DNA of 64,000 bases, taken from positions 248,001 to 312,000 of the forward strand of contig CAJMQN010000001.1 of assembly GCA_905215695.1 (NCBI GenBank). Reading direction: 5' to 3'. This DNA comes from an uncultured bacterium (GTDB lineage Bacteria; Bacillota; Clostridia; Christensenellales; HGM11417). The notes under the pieces were generated by a model that was not told where the DNA came from, searched no databases, and was given only the letters and a program-made list of their open reading frames with translations. A program made the translations under genes and the position numbers. How positions within the stretch are numbered: position 1 is the stretch's first letter; the number at the start of each line of letters is the position of its first letter. Shown here piece after piece: positions 50,325 through 57,491 of the stretch.

Positions 50325-51965
50325 ATGAGCTATACCGCACTGTACCGTCGGTTTCGTCCGGATTCCTTCGACAAGGTCATCGGGCAGAATCACATCACGA
50401 CGACGCTGAAAAATCAGATAGAGAGCGGAAAAATCGCGCACGCCTACCTGTTCTGCGGTACCCGCGGCACGGGCAAGACGACCTGCGCGAAGATTTTTGC
50501 GCGCGCCATCAACTGCGAGCATCCCAAAAACGGTTCGCCCTGCAACGAATGCGAGACCTGCCGTGCGCTCGCCGCGGGGAGCGTGGACATCAACGAAATC
50601 GACGCGGCGTCCAACAACGGCGTGGACGAGATTCGCGAAATCAAGGAGAACGTCCAATATACCCCCACCGTCGGGAAGTATAAGGTATATATTATCGACG
50701 AGGTGCACATGCTCTCGCAGGCGGCGTTCAACGCGCTGTTAAAGACCCTCGAAGAGCCCCCCGCGCACGCGGTGTTCATCCTCGCCACCACCGAATCGCA
50801 CAAACTTCCGGCGACCATTCTGTCCCGCTGTATGCGTTTCGACTTCAAATTGGTGTCCGAATCCGAACTTTCCGCGCTCCTTCTCTCCGTGCTCGGCGAA
50901 ATCGGGGTCACGGCGGAGGAAGAGGCGGTCAAGCTGATCACCCGTTCGGGCGAGGGGAGTGTGCGGGACATGCTGACCATCGCGGACACCTGCGTCTCCT
51001 ACTGCGGCGAGCGGATTACCTACGAAAAGGCGGCGGAGATTTTGGGCGCGACGGATCGCGCCGCGGTTGCGGACTTTGCGGACAAAATGCTTTCGGGGGA
51101 TGTCGGCGGCGTATTCGAGATGTCCTCGGAACTGTTCGCGCGCGGGCGCGCGGTATCCGCCTTTCATCGGGACGTCGTTGGGATTTTGCGGGACTTCTGC
51201 GTGATATTGAGCACGAAGAACGCGCAGGAACTCCTCGTGTGTTCCCCGGAGACCTTTGCGGAACTCCGCGACCGGGCACGAAAATATACGGTGGAGCATA
51301 TTTTGGATTGTATCGACGTTCTCGCCTCAGCGGAGAACGAAATCAAATTTTCCCTGCATCCGCGCATTCTTTTCGAGGCGGCGGTCATGCGCTGCTGTAA
51401 GCGCGCGGGAAATTCCTTTGAATCGCTTTTGGACCGAGTGTCTCGGCTCGAGGCGATGCTCGCGGGCGGCGCAACGGTTCGTCCCGCAGCGCCCGACAAA
51501 CCCAAACCGGCGCAGCCGGTTTCCGCACCCGCCCCGCAGGCGCAGCCCACTCAAACGCCCGCCCGCCCCGCGCCGACTGTTCAGCCGAAACCCGTACAGC
51601 CGGTTTCCGCGCCCGCTCCTTCGGCAGAGCGCGCGCCCGCGGCGGGGGATTCGATGTCCCCCCGTCTCGTGTGGGGTACGGTCATTCGTACCCTGCGCGA
51701 GAAACAGAACGGCTTTCTCTACACCGTCTGCACGGGTCTTGCGTGCGAACTCGGGGAGGGCACGGTGACGGTGCTCGTGAATACGGAACAGGAGGAGACC
51801 CTTCTGTCCCGCGAGATGAACAGGAAAGCGCTCGAAGAGGTTGTGCGCCCGCTTGGATTCGAAAGGATAGAGGTGCGGCGGAAGGACCGGAGCGCGGCGC
51901 CCAAAGCGGACCCCGAAATGCAGGAATTCCGGCAGATGCTCGGGGACAGACTCATTGAAAAGTAA
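50325..51965 (+). CDS. dnaX: DNA polymerase III subunits gamma/tau
   Basis: The protein has 546 residues from the ATG at 50325 after CAGGGAGGAAAG. The AAA+ clamp-loader domain shows 'YRRFRPDSFDKVIGQ', Walker A 'GTRGTGKTT', a four-cysteine zinc module ('CEHPKNGSPCNECETC'), 'YIIDEVHMLSQAAFNALLKTLEEPP' (Walker B) and the SRC arginine finger 'ILSRCMRFDF'. A proline/alanine-rich linker (~390-440) leads to a C-terminal tau-like domain. It loads the sliding clamp at replication forks. Confidence 0.96.
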   Translation: MSYTALYRRFRPDSFDKVIGQNHITTTLKNQIESGKIAHAYLFCGTRGTGKTTCAKIFARAINCEHPKNGSPCNECETCRALAAGSVDINEIDAASNNGVDEIREIKENVQYTPTVGKYKVYIIDEVHMLSQAAFNALLKTLEEPPAHAVFILATTESHKLPATILSRCMRFDFKLVSESELSALLLSVLGEIGVTAEEEAVKLITRSGEGSVRDMLTIADTCVSYCGERITYEKAAEILGATDRAAVADFADKMLSGDVGGVFEMSSELFARGRAVSAFHRDVVGILRDFCVILSTKNAQELLVCSPETFAELRDRARKYTVEHILDCIDVLASAENEIKFSLHPRILFEAAVMRCCKRAGNSFESLLDRVSRLEAMLAGGATVRPAAPDKPKPAQPVSAPAPQAQPTQTPARPAPTVQPKPVQPVSAPAPSAERAPAAGDSMSPRLVWGTVIRTLREKQNGFLYTVCTGLACELGEGTVTVLVNTEQEETLLSREMNRKALEEVVRPLGFERIEVRRKDRSAAPKADPEMQEFRQMLGDRLIEK

Positions 51966-51994
51966 AAAATAAAAATCGGAACGGAGGTATCATC

Positions 51995-52321
51995 ATGAAG
52001 GGATACGGAGGATTTAACGGCGGCTTCGGCGGCGGAAACATGCAGAGCCTGATGAAACAGGCGCAGAAGATGCAGCAGGAAATGCAAAAAGCGCAGGAGG
52101 AGCTCGAGGAACTCGAAATCGAGGGGACGAGCGGAAACGGCATGGTTACAGTGACGCTGACGGGCAAGAAAGTCTTGAAGGCGGTCAAACTCGACCCGAA
52201 GATTGTCGATCCCGACGACGCCGAGCTTTTGGAAGATTTGATTCTCGCGGCGTACAACGACGCGCTCTCCAAGGCGGAAGAAATCTACGCGCAGAAGATG
52301 GGTCCCATGGCGCAGTTCTGA
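51995..52321 (+). CDS. ybaB: YbaB/EbfC nucleoid-associated protein
   Basis: The protein has 108 residues: a glycine-rich start, then 'MKQAQKMQQEMQKAQEELEELEIEGTSGNGMVTVTLTGKKVLKAVKLDPKIVD' helices and strands of the YbaB dimer fold. It binds DNA as a tweezer-shaped dimer. It lies between dnaX and recR as in most bacteria, with an ACGGAGG binding site. Confidence 0.95.
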   Translation: MKGYGGFNGGFGGGNMQSLMKQAQKMQQEMQKAQEELEELEIEGTSGNGMVTVTLTGKKVLKAVKLDPKIVDPDDAELLEDLILAAYNDALSKAEEIYAQKMGPMAQF

Positions 52322-52322
52322 T

Positions 52323-52916
52323 ATGAAACTCTACCCGGACAGCGTGGCGCGGCTGATTGCGGAGCTCTCCAAGCTCCCCGGCGTCGGTCGCCGGAACGCG
52401 CAGAAATACGCCTATCATCTGATCAAAATCAGCGACCGCGAGGCGCTGAATCTTGCCGACGCCATCGCCGACGTGAAGAAGAATATCCGCTACTGCTCGG
52501 TGTGCGGCAACTTTGCGGACGGCGATCCCTGCGAGCTCTGCGCGTCGCGGGACAGGAGCATGGTGTGCGTGGTCAAAGAGCCGAAGGACATTTTGACCAT
52601 GGAGAAACTCCGCGAGTTCAAGGGCACCTATCACGTGCTGTTCGGCACGCTGAACCCTCTCGAGGGCGTGGGTCCCGAGGATCTCCGCATCAAGGAACTT
52701 CTCGCCCGTGTGAACGCGGACGGGGTCAAAGAGGTCATTATGGCGACCAACCCGGACGTGGAGGGGGAGGCGACGGCGATGTATATCGCGCGGCTCTTAA
52801 AACCTTTCGACGTGAAAGTGACCCGACTCGCGCACGGAATCCCCGTGGGGAGCGACCTCGAGTACGCGGACGAAGTGACGCTCTCGCAGGCGTTCAACGA
52901 CCGAAAGCAAATCTGA
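52323..52916 (+). CDS. recR: Recombination protein RecR
   Basis: The protein has 197 residues: an HhH motif ('LSKLPGVGRRNAQKYAYHLI'), a four-cysteine zinc finger ('CSVCGNFADGDPCELC'), a Toprim domain ('VCVVKEPKDILTME', 'EVIMATNPDVEGEATAMYIARLL') and the C-terminal Walker B-like 'THLAHGIPVGSDLEYADEVTLSQAF' type region. It works with RecF/RecO to load RecA on gapped DNA. It begins one base after the ybaB stop. Confidence 0.96.
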   Translation: MKLYPDSVARLIAELSKLPGVGRRNAQKYAYHLIKISDREALNLADAIADVKKNIRYCSVCGNFADGDPCELCASRDRSMVCVVKEPKDILTMEKLREFKGTYHVLFGTLNPLEGVGPEDLRIKELLARVNADGVKEVIMATNPDVEGEATAMYIARLLKPFDVKVTRLAHGIPVGSDLEYADEVTLSQAFNDRKQI

Positions 52917-52969
52917 CGGATTGGTCATACGGCGGGGGACAACCTCATACAATAGTGATGAGGTGGAAG

Positions 52970-53221
52970 ATGCCCTATCTGGACGTATTGATCGGAATCG
53001 CAATCGGAATCGTCTTTCTGCTGTTGTCCGCGCTTCTGTTTCGGATTCGGCAGAAATGGTTCTTAAAGCTGATATTGAATATCGTGCTCGGCTTTGCTTT
53101 GGTCTTTGCACTGAACGTGACGGGTGTGTATCCCATACCCTTCAACGCGCTGACGGGCGTATTGGTGGGCTTTTTAGGACTGTTCGGCGTGGTGCTGATC
53201 GCCATCATACAGCTCTTATAG
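52970..53221 (+). CDS. bofA: BofA-family pro-sigma-K processing inhibitor
   Basis: The protein has 83 residues (an ATG at 52958 would add four). Two to three hydrophobic helices fill it, and 'VTGVYPIPFNALTGVLVGFLGLFGVVLIAIIQLL' matches the conserved BofA end (N.P.N..T....G..G..GV). In spore formers BofA holds the SpoIVFB protease inactive in the mother-cell/forespore membrane. The position after recR is the same as in Bacillus. Confidence 0.85.
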   Translation: MPYLDVLIGIAIGIVFLLLSALLFRIRQKWFLKLILNIVLGFALVFALNVTGVYPIPFNALTGVLVGFLGLFGVVLIAIIQLL

Positions 53222-53233
53222 GAGCGCAAATCG

Positions 53234-53262
53234 GGACGCAAGAGGCTTGCGTCCGTTTTTTT
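53234..53262 (+). terminator. Terminator of the mrnC-bofA operon
   Basis: GGACGCAAG (53234-53242) and CTTGCGTCC (53246-53254) form a perfect 9-bp stem with a 3-base loop, followed by GTTTTTTTG. Confidence 0.92.
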
Positions 53263-53306
53263 GCAAAAAAACGCTCTCTTTCCGCAAGAAAACGCGCATT
53301 TTCCGG

Positions 53307-53335
53307 TTGCGCGGAAGGGCGGAATGTGTTATGAT
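53307..53335 (+). promoter_or_regulatory. Promoter upstream of the cobalamin riboswitch
   Basis: TTGCGC (53307-53312) is 17 bases from TATGAT (53330-53335); the riboswitch begins a few bases later. Confidence 0.6.
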
Positions 53336-53341
53336 AGACAG

Positions 53342-53530
53342 CGGAACGGGGTTGCTCGGCGAAACGTCTGTAAACGAGACGTGTTGCCCGCATCAAAAAG
53401 GGAAGAAGGTTTTTAAAATCCTCACAGCCCCCGCTACTGTACCGGCTGATTCGGAACGCCACGGAAGGAAACTTCGGGAAGGCCACCGGAGCGAAAATAG
53501 GTCGGGAGTCAGGAGACCTGCCCTGTTACT
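53342..53530 (+). ncRNA. Cobalamin riboswitch
   Basis: The conserved core is visible in order: an AGGGAA-like segment (53398-53404), AATCCTCACAGCCCCCGCTA (53417-53436) with the CTGTA that follows, corresponding to the usual 'CGGGCCCGCCACTGT' region, and the B12 box GTCAGGAGACCTGCC (53508-53522). The usual GCCACTG reads GCTACTG. No terminator hairpin lies before the next start codon, so control is probably at ribosome binding. The DUF4430 and ECF genes behind it fit vitamin B12 uptake. Confidence 0.88.
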
Positions 53531-53560
53531 ATTGTAAAATGTTTCTCGGAGGGAGAAAGC

Positions 53561-54256
53561 ATGCAAAAGAAACAGTTTCTTTGGAAGATTCTTGCCCTAA
53601 TCGGGCTCGCAGTGATTGCGGGCGCAATCGTGCTTCTGTACGTATTCGTCCTCAAGCCCCAGCCCGTAGAGGGTGTCAAAAAGGTAGAACTTCTCTTCCG
53701 CGTTGAGGAAGGGGAGACGCTCGAGGAGCGTCGTTTCGAGGTGGAAACGGACGCAAATTACCTCGGCGAGGTGTTAAAGGCGCTGAATGCGGAATATTCG
53801 CTCGGTATGACCGACGCGGAGATTGAAGCGGGTTTTTTACAGCAGATGCTTGGAGTGACCGCTCCCGCTGACGGTTCCAAATATTTCTATTACTATACGA
53901 CCAATTCTGCGCTCTACGACACCGAAGGGGAATACTTCGGCGGTTACGTGTCCTACGACGGAGCGTCCTACGGTGCGCCGGACTACGGCGTGAACGACGC
54001 GACGCTCGCAGACGGCACGAACTATCTGTTCGTCTATACTTTTTGGGGACAGTACGGAGAGGACAAACCCGTTCCGGTTCTGACCGCGGAATCCGTTTCG
54101 GCGGAGGTATGGCTGTCCGATGAGGCAAAATCCTTCGATAAGCGTGACGCCGACGCGAAGAGCCTTCTCATCACGGTATGCTGTGTTGTGGGAGCGGCGT
54201 TTGTCGCGCTGTCCGCGCTCCTCGTCGTCGAGGCGGTGAAGGCGAAAAAACAATGA
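53561..54256 (+). CDS. DUF4430-domain membrane-anchored protein (putative cobalamin capture)
   Basis: The protein has 231 residues; the start follows CGGAGGGAGAAAG. A membrane helix (~9-32) precedes an extracellular domain with 'YLGEVLKALNAEYSLGMTDAEIEAGFLQQMLGV' and 'SKYFYYYTTNSALYDTEGEYFGGYVSYDG', typical of DUF4430, a fold related to the C-terminal domain of cobalamin carriers such as intrinsic factor. A second helix (~204-225) ends the protein. Under a B12 riboswitch it probably presents cobalamin to the adjacent transporter component. This is inferred. Confidence 0.82.
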   Translation: MQKKQFLWKILALIGLAVIAGAIVLLYVFVLKPQPVEGVKKVELLFRVEEGETLEERRFEVETDANYLGEVLKALNAEYSLGMTDAEIEAGFLQQMLGVTAPADGSKYFYYYTTNSALYDTEGEYFGGYVSYDGASYGAPDYGVNDATLADGTNYLFVYTFWGQYGEDKPVPVLTAESVSAEVWLSDEAKSFDKRDADAKSLLITVCCVVGAAFVALSALLVVEAVKAKKQ

Positions 54257-54765
54257 ATCTGCGTTCGGGCGCGCGAAACGTCGCGCTGTCCGCGCTCATG
54301 GCTGCGCTTCTCATCGCGGGCAAATTTGCCCTACAGATGATTCCGAACGTGGAAGTCGTGACCATCTTTATCCTGCTCTTTTCCTGCTGTTTCGGTCTTG
54401 CGCGCACCCTGCCCGCGGTGTTGGTGTTCTGTATCGTAGATCCTTTTTTGTACGGCGCCGTGCCGACGGTGGTCACGCAGTACTTTCTGCATTGGCCTCT
54501 TTTATGCGTGTCGGCATGGCTGTTGTCCCGGGTGACCAAGAGCGAATACGCCTTTCTCGGTCTCGCGGCGGCGGCGTCCGTGCTCTTTTGGTTAGAGACG
54601 CCCGTCATCAACGTGCTGTTTCAGTTCTCGCCCTTTATGGGCACGCTCGTGGCGGGATTGCCCTTTTTCGCAATCAATCTGATTTCGAACGGGGCGCTCG
54701 TGCTCGTCCTGTTCCGTCCGCTTTCGCGGGTTTTGGAGAAAGTGTCGAATCGTTTGACTTTATAG
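54253..54765 (+). CDS. ECF transporter substrate-binding (S) component, probably cobalamin
   Basis: The protein has 170 residues and five to six helices starting 'VALSALMAALLIAGKFALQMIPNVEVVTIFILLFSCCFGLARTLPAVLVF'. The N-terminal 'ALMAALL..GK' pattern docks to the shared EcfT subunit. 'FQFSPFMGTLVAGLPFFAINLISNGALVLVLFRPLSRVLEK' is typical of CbrT/QueT-like members. Its start overlaps the DUF4430 stop (ATGA), and regulation by a cobalamin riboswitch supports B12 specificity. EcfA/EcfT genes are not in this window. Confidence 0.82.
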   Translation: MNLRSGARNVALSALMAALLIAGKFALQMIPNVEVVTIFILLFSCCFGLARTLPAVLVFCIVDPFLYGAVPTVVTQYFLHWPLLCVSAWLLSRVTKSEYAFLGLAAAASVLFWLETPVINVLFQFSPFMGTLVAGLPFFAINLISNGALVLVLFRPLSRVLEKVSNRLTL

Positions 54766-54782
54766 GGAAAGTATGTTATCAT
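54754..54782 (+). promoter_or_regulatory. Promoter of the polyamine operon leader
   Basis: TTGACT (54754-54759) is 17 bases from TATCAT (54777-54782). The -35 box overlaps the last codons of the ECF S gene. Confidence 0.7.
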
Positions 54783-54789
54783 AAATACG

Positions 54790-55075
54790 CTTTTCAGGGT
54801 GTATTGCCGTGAAAGCAAAAATATTTTGACCGATTCCGGCGTTTCGCCGGAGAAAAACAGGCTACGGACAGCCGGGTCAGATGCCGAATTGGCAACATTG
54901 TTGCCTTATTGAATTTTATAAGTTGGACTTGTGAAACCTTCAATAAGAGTGATAAAAGTATTTTTGCTGCATAGACTCTGGAAAAGGAAACACCGGACGC
55001 GGGGCGAGGAGTCCCTGTCCTTTCCGCCAAACGGAAACGCAAGTGCGACTTCGCCTTGCGTTTTTTTATTTTTTG
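54790..55075 (+). ncRNA. Multibranched leader RNA with terminator upstream of the polyamine operon, class unknown
   Basis: A 13-bp closing stem with one bulge pairs 54815-54827 with 54954-54967. Inside lie a 7-bp TCCGGCG/CGCCGGA hairpin (54835-54851), GGCT/AGCC (54860-54873), TGCC/GGCA (54882-54894) and an 8-bp TTATTGAA/TTCAATAA stem (54906-54946) with AAGT/ACTT inside. A second module has competing pairs: GACTC/GAGTC (54974-55013) against GGAAAAGG/CCTTTCC (54980-55025), and TTTCCG/CGGAAA (55021-55037) overlapping the terminator foot. This is the layout of a riboswitch with aptamer, switch and terminator. It does not match T-box, SAM, glycine, lysine or cobalamin motifs that I know. Confidence 0.6.
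55035..55075 (+). terminator. Intrinsic terminator inside the polyamine operon leader
   Basis: AAACGCAAG (55035-55043) pairs with CTTGCGTTT (55055-55063), extended inward by GCGA/TCGC, and TTTTTATTTTTT follows. It lies about 50 bases before the first gene of the operon, so it can attenuate transcription. Confidence 0.9.
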
Positions 55076-55123
55076 CCTCCGGGCAAAACGTATTTATTTA
55101 TTTTTTTATGGAAAGGAGAAAGA

Positions 55124-56677
55124 ATGAGAGTAGCAGTGACCGGCATCACCGGAAACATGGGGCAGGCGACCCTTGCCGAGCTTGTCAGGCTCGAGGGAAT
55201 CGACGCCTTTCGTTTTCTGGTTCTGCCCACGGACCGAAGAATCCGAAAACTTTTGAAAAAGTACTCCGCCTTTCGGGACAAATTTGAAATTCTCCCGGGC
55301 AATCTGAAGGACAGGGAGACCTGCGACAAACTCGTTGCGGGCGCGGACTACGTCGTAAACCTTGCGGCAGTGATTCCGCCGCACTCGGACAGAGACCCGC
55401 AGAAGGCGGTGGACTGCAACGAAATCGGGGCGGACAACCTTGTCTCCGCGATTGAATCCCTCGAAACCCAACCCAAACTCGTGCACATCTCGACGGTGGC
55501 GCTGTACGGCAACCGCAACTCCAAACACCCATGGGCGCGGGTGGGCGACCCGCTCCTCGTCAGTCCCTACGACGTCTATTCCGCGACCAAACTGCGCGGG
55601 GAATTCCGGGTGCTCGAATCCAAAGTCAGAACGTGGGCGGTACTGCGCCAGTCCGCCATGCTCCACCCGAACATGCTCTCGGACAACATCAGCGACGGAC
55701 TCATGTTCCACACCTGTTTCAACGCCCCTCTCGAGTGGGTGACCGCGAAAGACAGCGGCGTGCTGATTGCAAATATCCTAAAGCGCGACCTTGCCGGCGA
55801 GTTGGGGGGAGAATTTTGGAAAAAAGTATTCAACATCGGTTCCCTCGCCGAGAACCGTCTCACGGGCTTTGATACCTTAAACGACGGATTCCGGCTCATC
55901 GGCGGCAGTGCGAAGGATTTTTTCGACCCGACCTACAACGCGACCCGCAACTTTCACGGCGTATGGTTCTATGACGGCAAACGGCTCGAGGAACTCTTTT
56001 CCTATCAGAGCCAATCCGCCGCCGAATATTGGAAGGAGATTGCGCGGACGCACCGATACTATAAGCTCGGCAGACTTGTGCCGAAAAAGTGGATTTCCTC
56101 GCTCGTCATTCGCCGTCTGTTCCGAAGTCCGAATTCGCCCGCCTATTGGGCGAAACACAGGGACGAAGCGCGGCTGATTGCCTACTTCGGCAGCCGCGGC
56201 GCCTACGAATCCCTACCGGCGGAGTGGAAAGCGTTTCCTCTTCTCGTCGAGGGAAAGGACGAGAGCGGCGCGCCCCTCGATTACGAGACCCTGCGCGACC
56301 CGAAAACCGCCCTCCTTCTCGACCACGGCTACGACGACCGAAAACCGGACGAAGAGATTACCTTTGAGGACCTTGAGAGCGTCGCGGCGGCGCACGGCGG
56401 AAGACTTCTGTCGGGGTCTTGGTTGGGGGAGATGTATGAGCCCCTCGAATGGCAGACGCAGGACGGAGAACGCTTCATGGCGTCGGTATTTACGGTGCTC
56501 CGCGCGGGGCATTGGCACAACAAGATTTATCGGGAGAATGTCTGGGACTTTGACCGACTTTCCAAAAAGGACAAAATTTACGCCGGGCTGTGGCTAAATT
56601 CGCACCGGGCGGACGAGAATTACGAATACGGCATGGACGCGGCGTTCCGTGCGACGATCCGGGAGGAGAAGAACTGA
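55124..56677 (+). CDS. NAD(P)-dependent epimerase/dehydratase (extended SDR) with long C-terminal extension
   Basis: The protein has 517 residues; the ATG at 55124 follows GAAAGGAG. The Rossmann start is 'RVAVTGITGNMGQATLAELVRL'. 'VVNLAAVIPPHSDRD' and the catalytic pattern serine plus 'YDVYSATKLRGE' (YxxxK) belong to extended SDRs. Residues ~330-517 form an extra domain I do not recognise ('WAKHRDEARLIAYFGSRGAYESLP...'). It is the first gene behind the structured leader and lies 27 bases before speD, so it is co-transcribed with polyamine genes. Its substrate is unknown. Confidence 0.78.
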   Translation: MRVAVTGITGNMGQATLAELVRLEGIDAFRFLVLPTDRRIRKLLKKYSAFRDKFEILPGNLKDRETCDKLVAGADYVVNLAAVIPPHSDRDPQKAVDCNEIGADNLVSAIESLETQPKLVHISTVALYGNRNSKHPWARVGDPLLVSPYDVYSATKLRGEFRVLESKVRTWAVLRQSAMLHPNMLSDNISDGLMFHTCFNAPLEWVTAKDSGVLIANILKRDLAGELGGEFWKKVFNIGSLAENRLTGFDTLNDGFRLIGGSAKDFFDPTYNATRNFHGVWFYDGKRLEELFSYQSQSAAEYWKEIARTHRYYKLGRLVPKKWISSLVIRRLFRSPNSPAYWAKHRDEARLIAYFGSRGAYESLPAEWKAFPLLVEGKDESGAPLDYETLRDPKTALLLDHGYDDRKPDEEITFEDLESVAAAHGGRLLSGSWLGEMYEPLEWQTQDGERFMASVFTVLRAGHWHNKIYRENVWDFDRLSKKDKIYAGLWLNSHRADENYEYGMDAAFRATIREEKN

Positions 56678-56704
56678 CCCTTGCTCCCGGAAAAGGAGCG
56701 AGAG

Positions 56705-57475
56705 ATGAGCAAACTGAAACTGTACGGCTTCAACAACCTGACCAAGGCATTGAGCTTCAATATCTACGATGTGTGTTACGCGAAGTCCGAACGCGAACAG
56801 CGGGACTACATCGACTATATCGACGAGCAGTACAATTCCGAACGTCTCACGAGTATTCTCTATACGCTGACGGACATGATCGGCGCGCACGTATTAAACG
56901 TGTCCAAGCAGGACTACGACCCGCAGGGGGCGAGCGTGACATTTCTGATTGCGGAGGAGGCTCTCCGCCCGCAAAAGCGCGCGGCGGGGGGAGAAACGGT
57001 TGTGGGACACCTCGACAAGAGCCACGTGACGGTGCACACCTACCCCGAATTCCATCCCGAGACCTCGATCGCAACCTTCCGGGTGGATATCGACGTTGCG
57101 ACCTGCGGAGAAATCACCCCCCTTTCCACCCTCGACTATCTCCTCGGGAGTTTCGATTCGGACATCGTGACCATGGACTACCGCGTGCGCGGATTCACCC
57201 GGGACATCACGGGCAAAAAGGTGTTTATCGACCACAAGATGAACACGATACAGGACTACATCTCCCCGGAAACTCTCCGGCGGTACGAGGCGACGGACAT
57301 CAACGTGTATCAGTCCAACCTGTTTCACACCAAGATGCTGATTCGGGACATCGACTTGCAAAATTACCTCTTCAACCGCCGCGTCTCCGACCTTCCGGCG
57401 GAGGAGCGGGAGAGCATCCGCGAAGCGCTTCGCCGCGAAATGGTGGAGATCTACAGCGGCGCAAATATCTACTGA
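56705..57475 (+). CDS. speD: S-adenosylmethionine decarboxylase, E. coli-like type
   Basis: The protein has 256 residues; the ATG at 56705 follows AAAGGAGCGAG. It closely follows the enterobacterial SpeD pattern: 'KLKLYGFNNLTKALSFNIYDVCYAKS', 'QDYDPQGASVTFLI', then the self-cleavage site 'VGHLDKSHVTVHTYPE', where S106 becomes the pyruvoyl group, and 'STCG/ATCGEITPLSTLDYLL', 'MDYRVRGFTRDITGKK'. It decarboxylates SAM to supply the aminopropyl donor used by SpeE. It is the long proteobacterial class, not the short Bacillus type. Confidence 0.95.
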   Translation: MSKLKLYGFNNLTKALSFNIYDVCYAKSEREQRDYIDYIDEQYNSERLTSILYTLTDMIGAHVLNVSKQDYDPQGASVTFLIAEEALRPQKRAAGGETVVGHLDKSHVTVHTYPEFHPETSIATFRVDIDVATCGEITPLSTLDYLLGSFDSDIVTMDYRVRGFTRDITGKKVFIDHKMNTIQDYISPETLRRYEATDINVYQSNLFHTKMLIRDIDLQNYLFNRRVSDLPAEERESIREALRREMVEIYSGANIY

Positions 57476-57491
57476 AAACGGAGGAATCGCC

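Noticed and set aside
54815..55025. T-box, glycine, lysine or SAM riboswitch in the polyamine leader
   Set aside because: No T-box sequence (GGGTGG.ACCGCG type), no glycine, lysine or SAM core motifs were found in the right order, so no known class was assigned.
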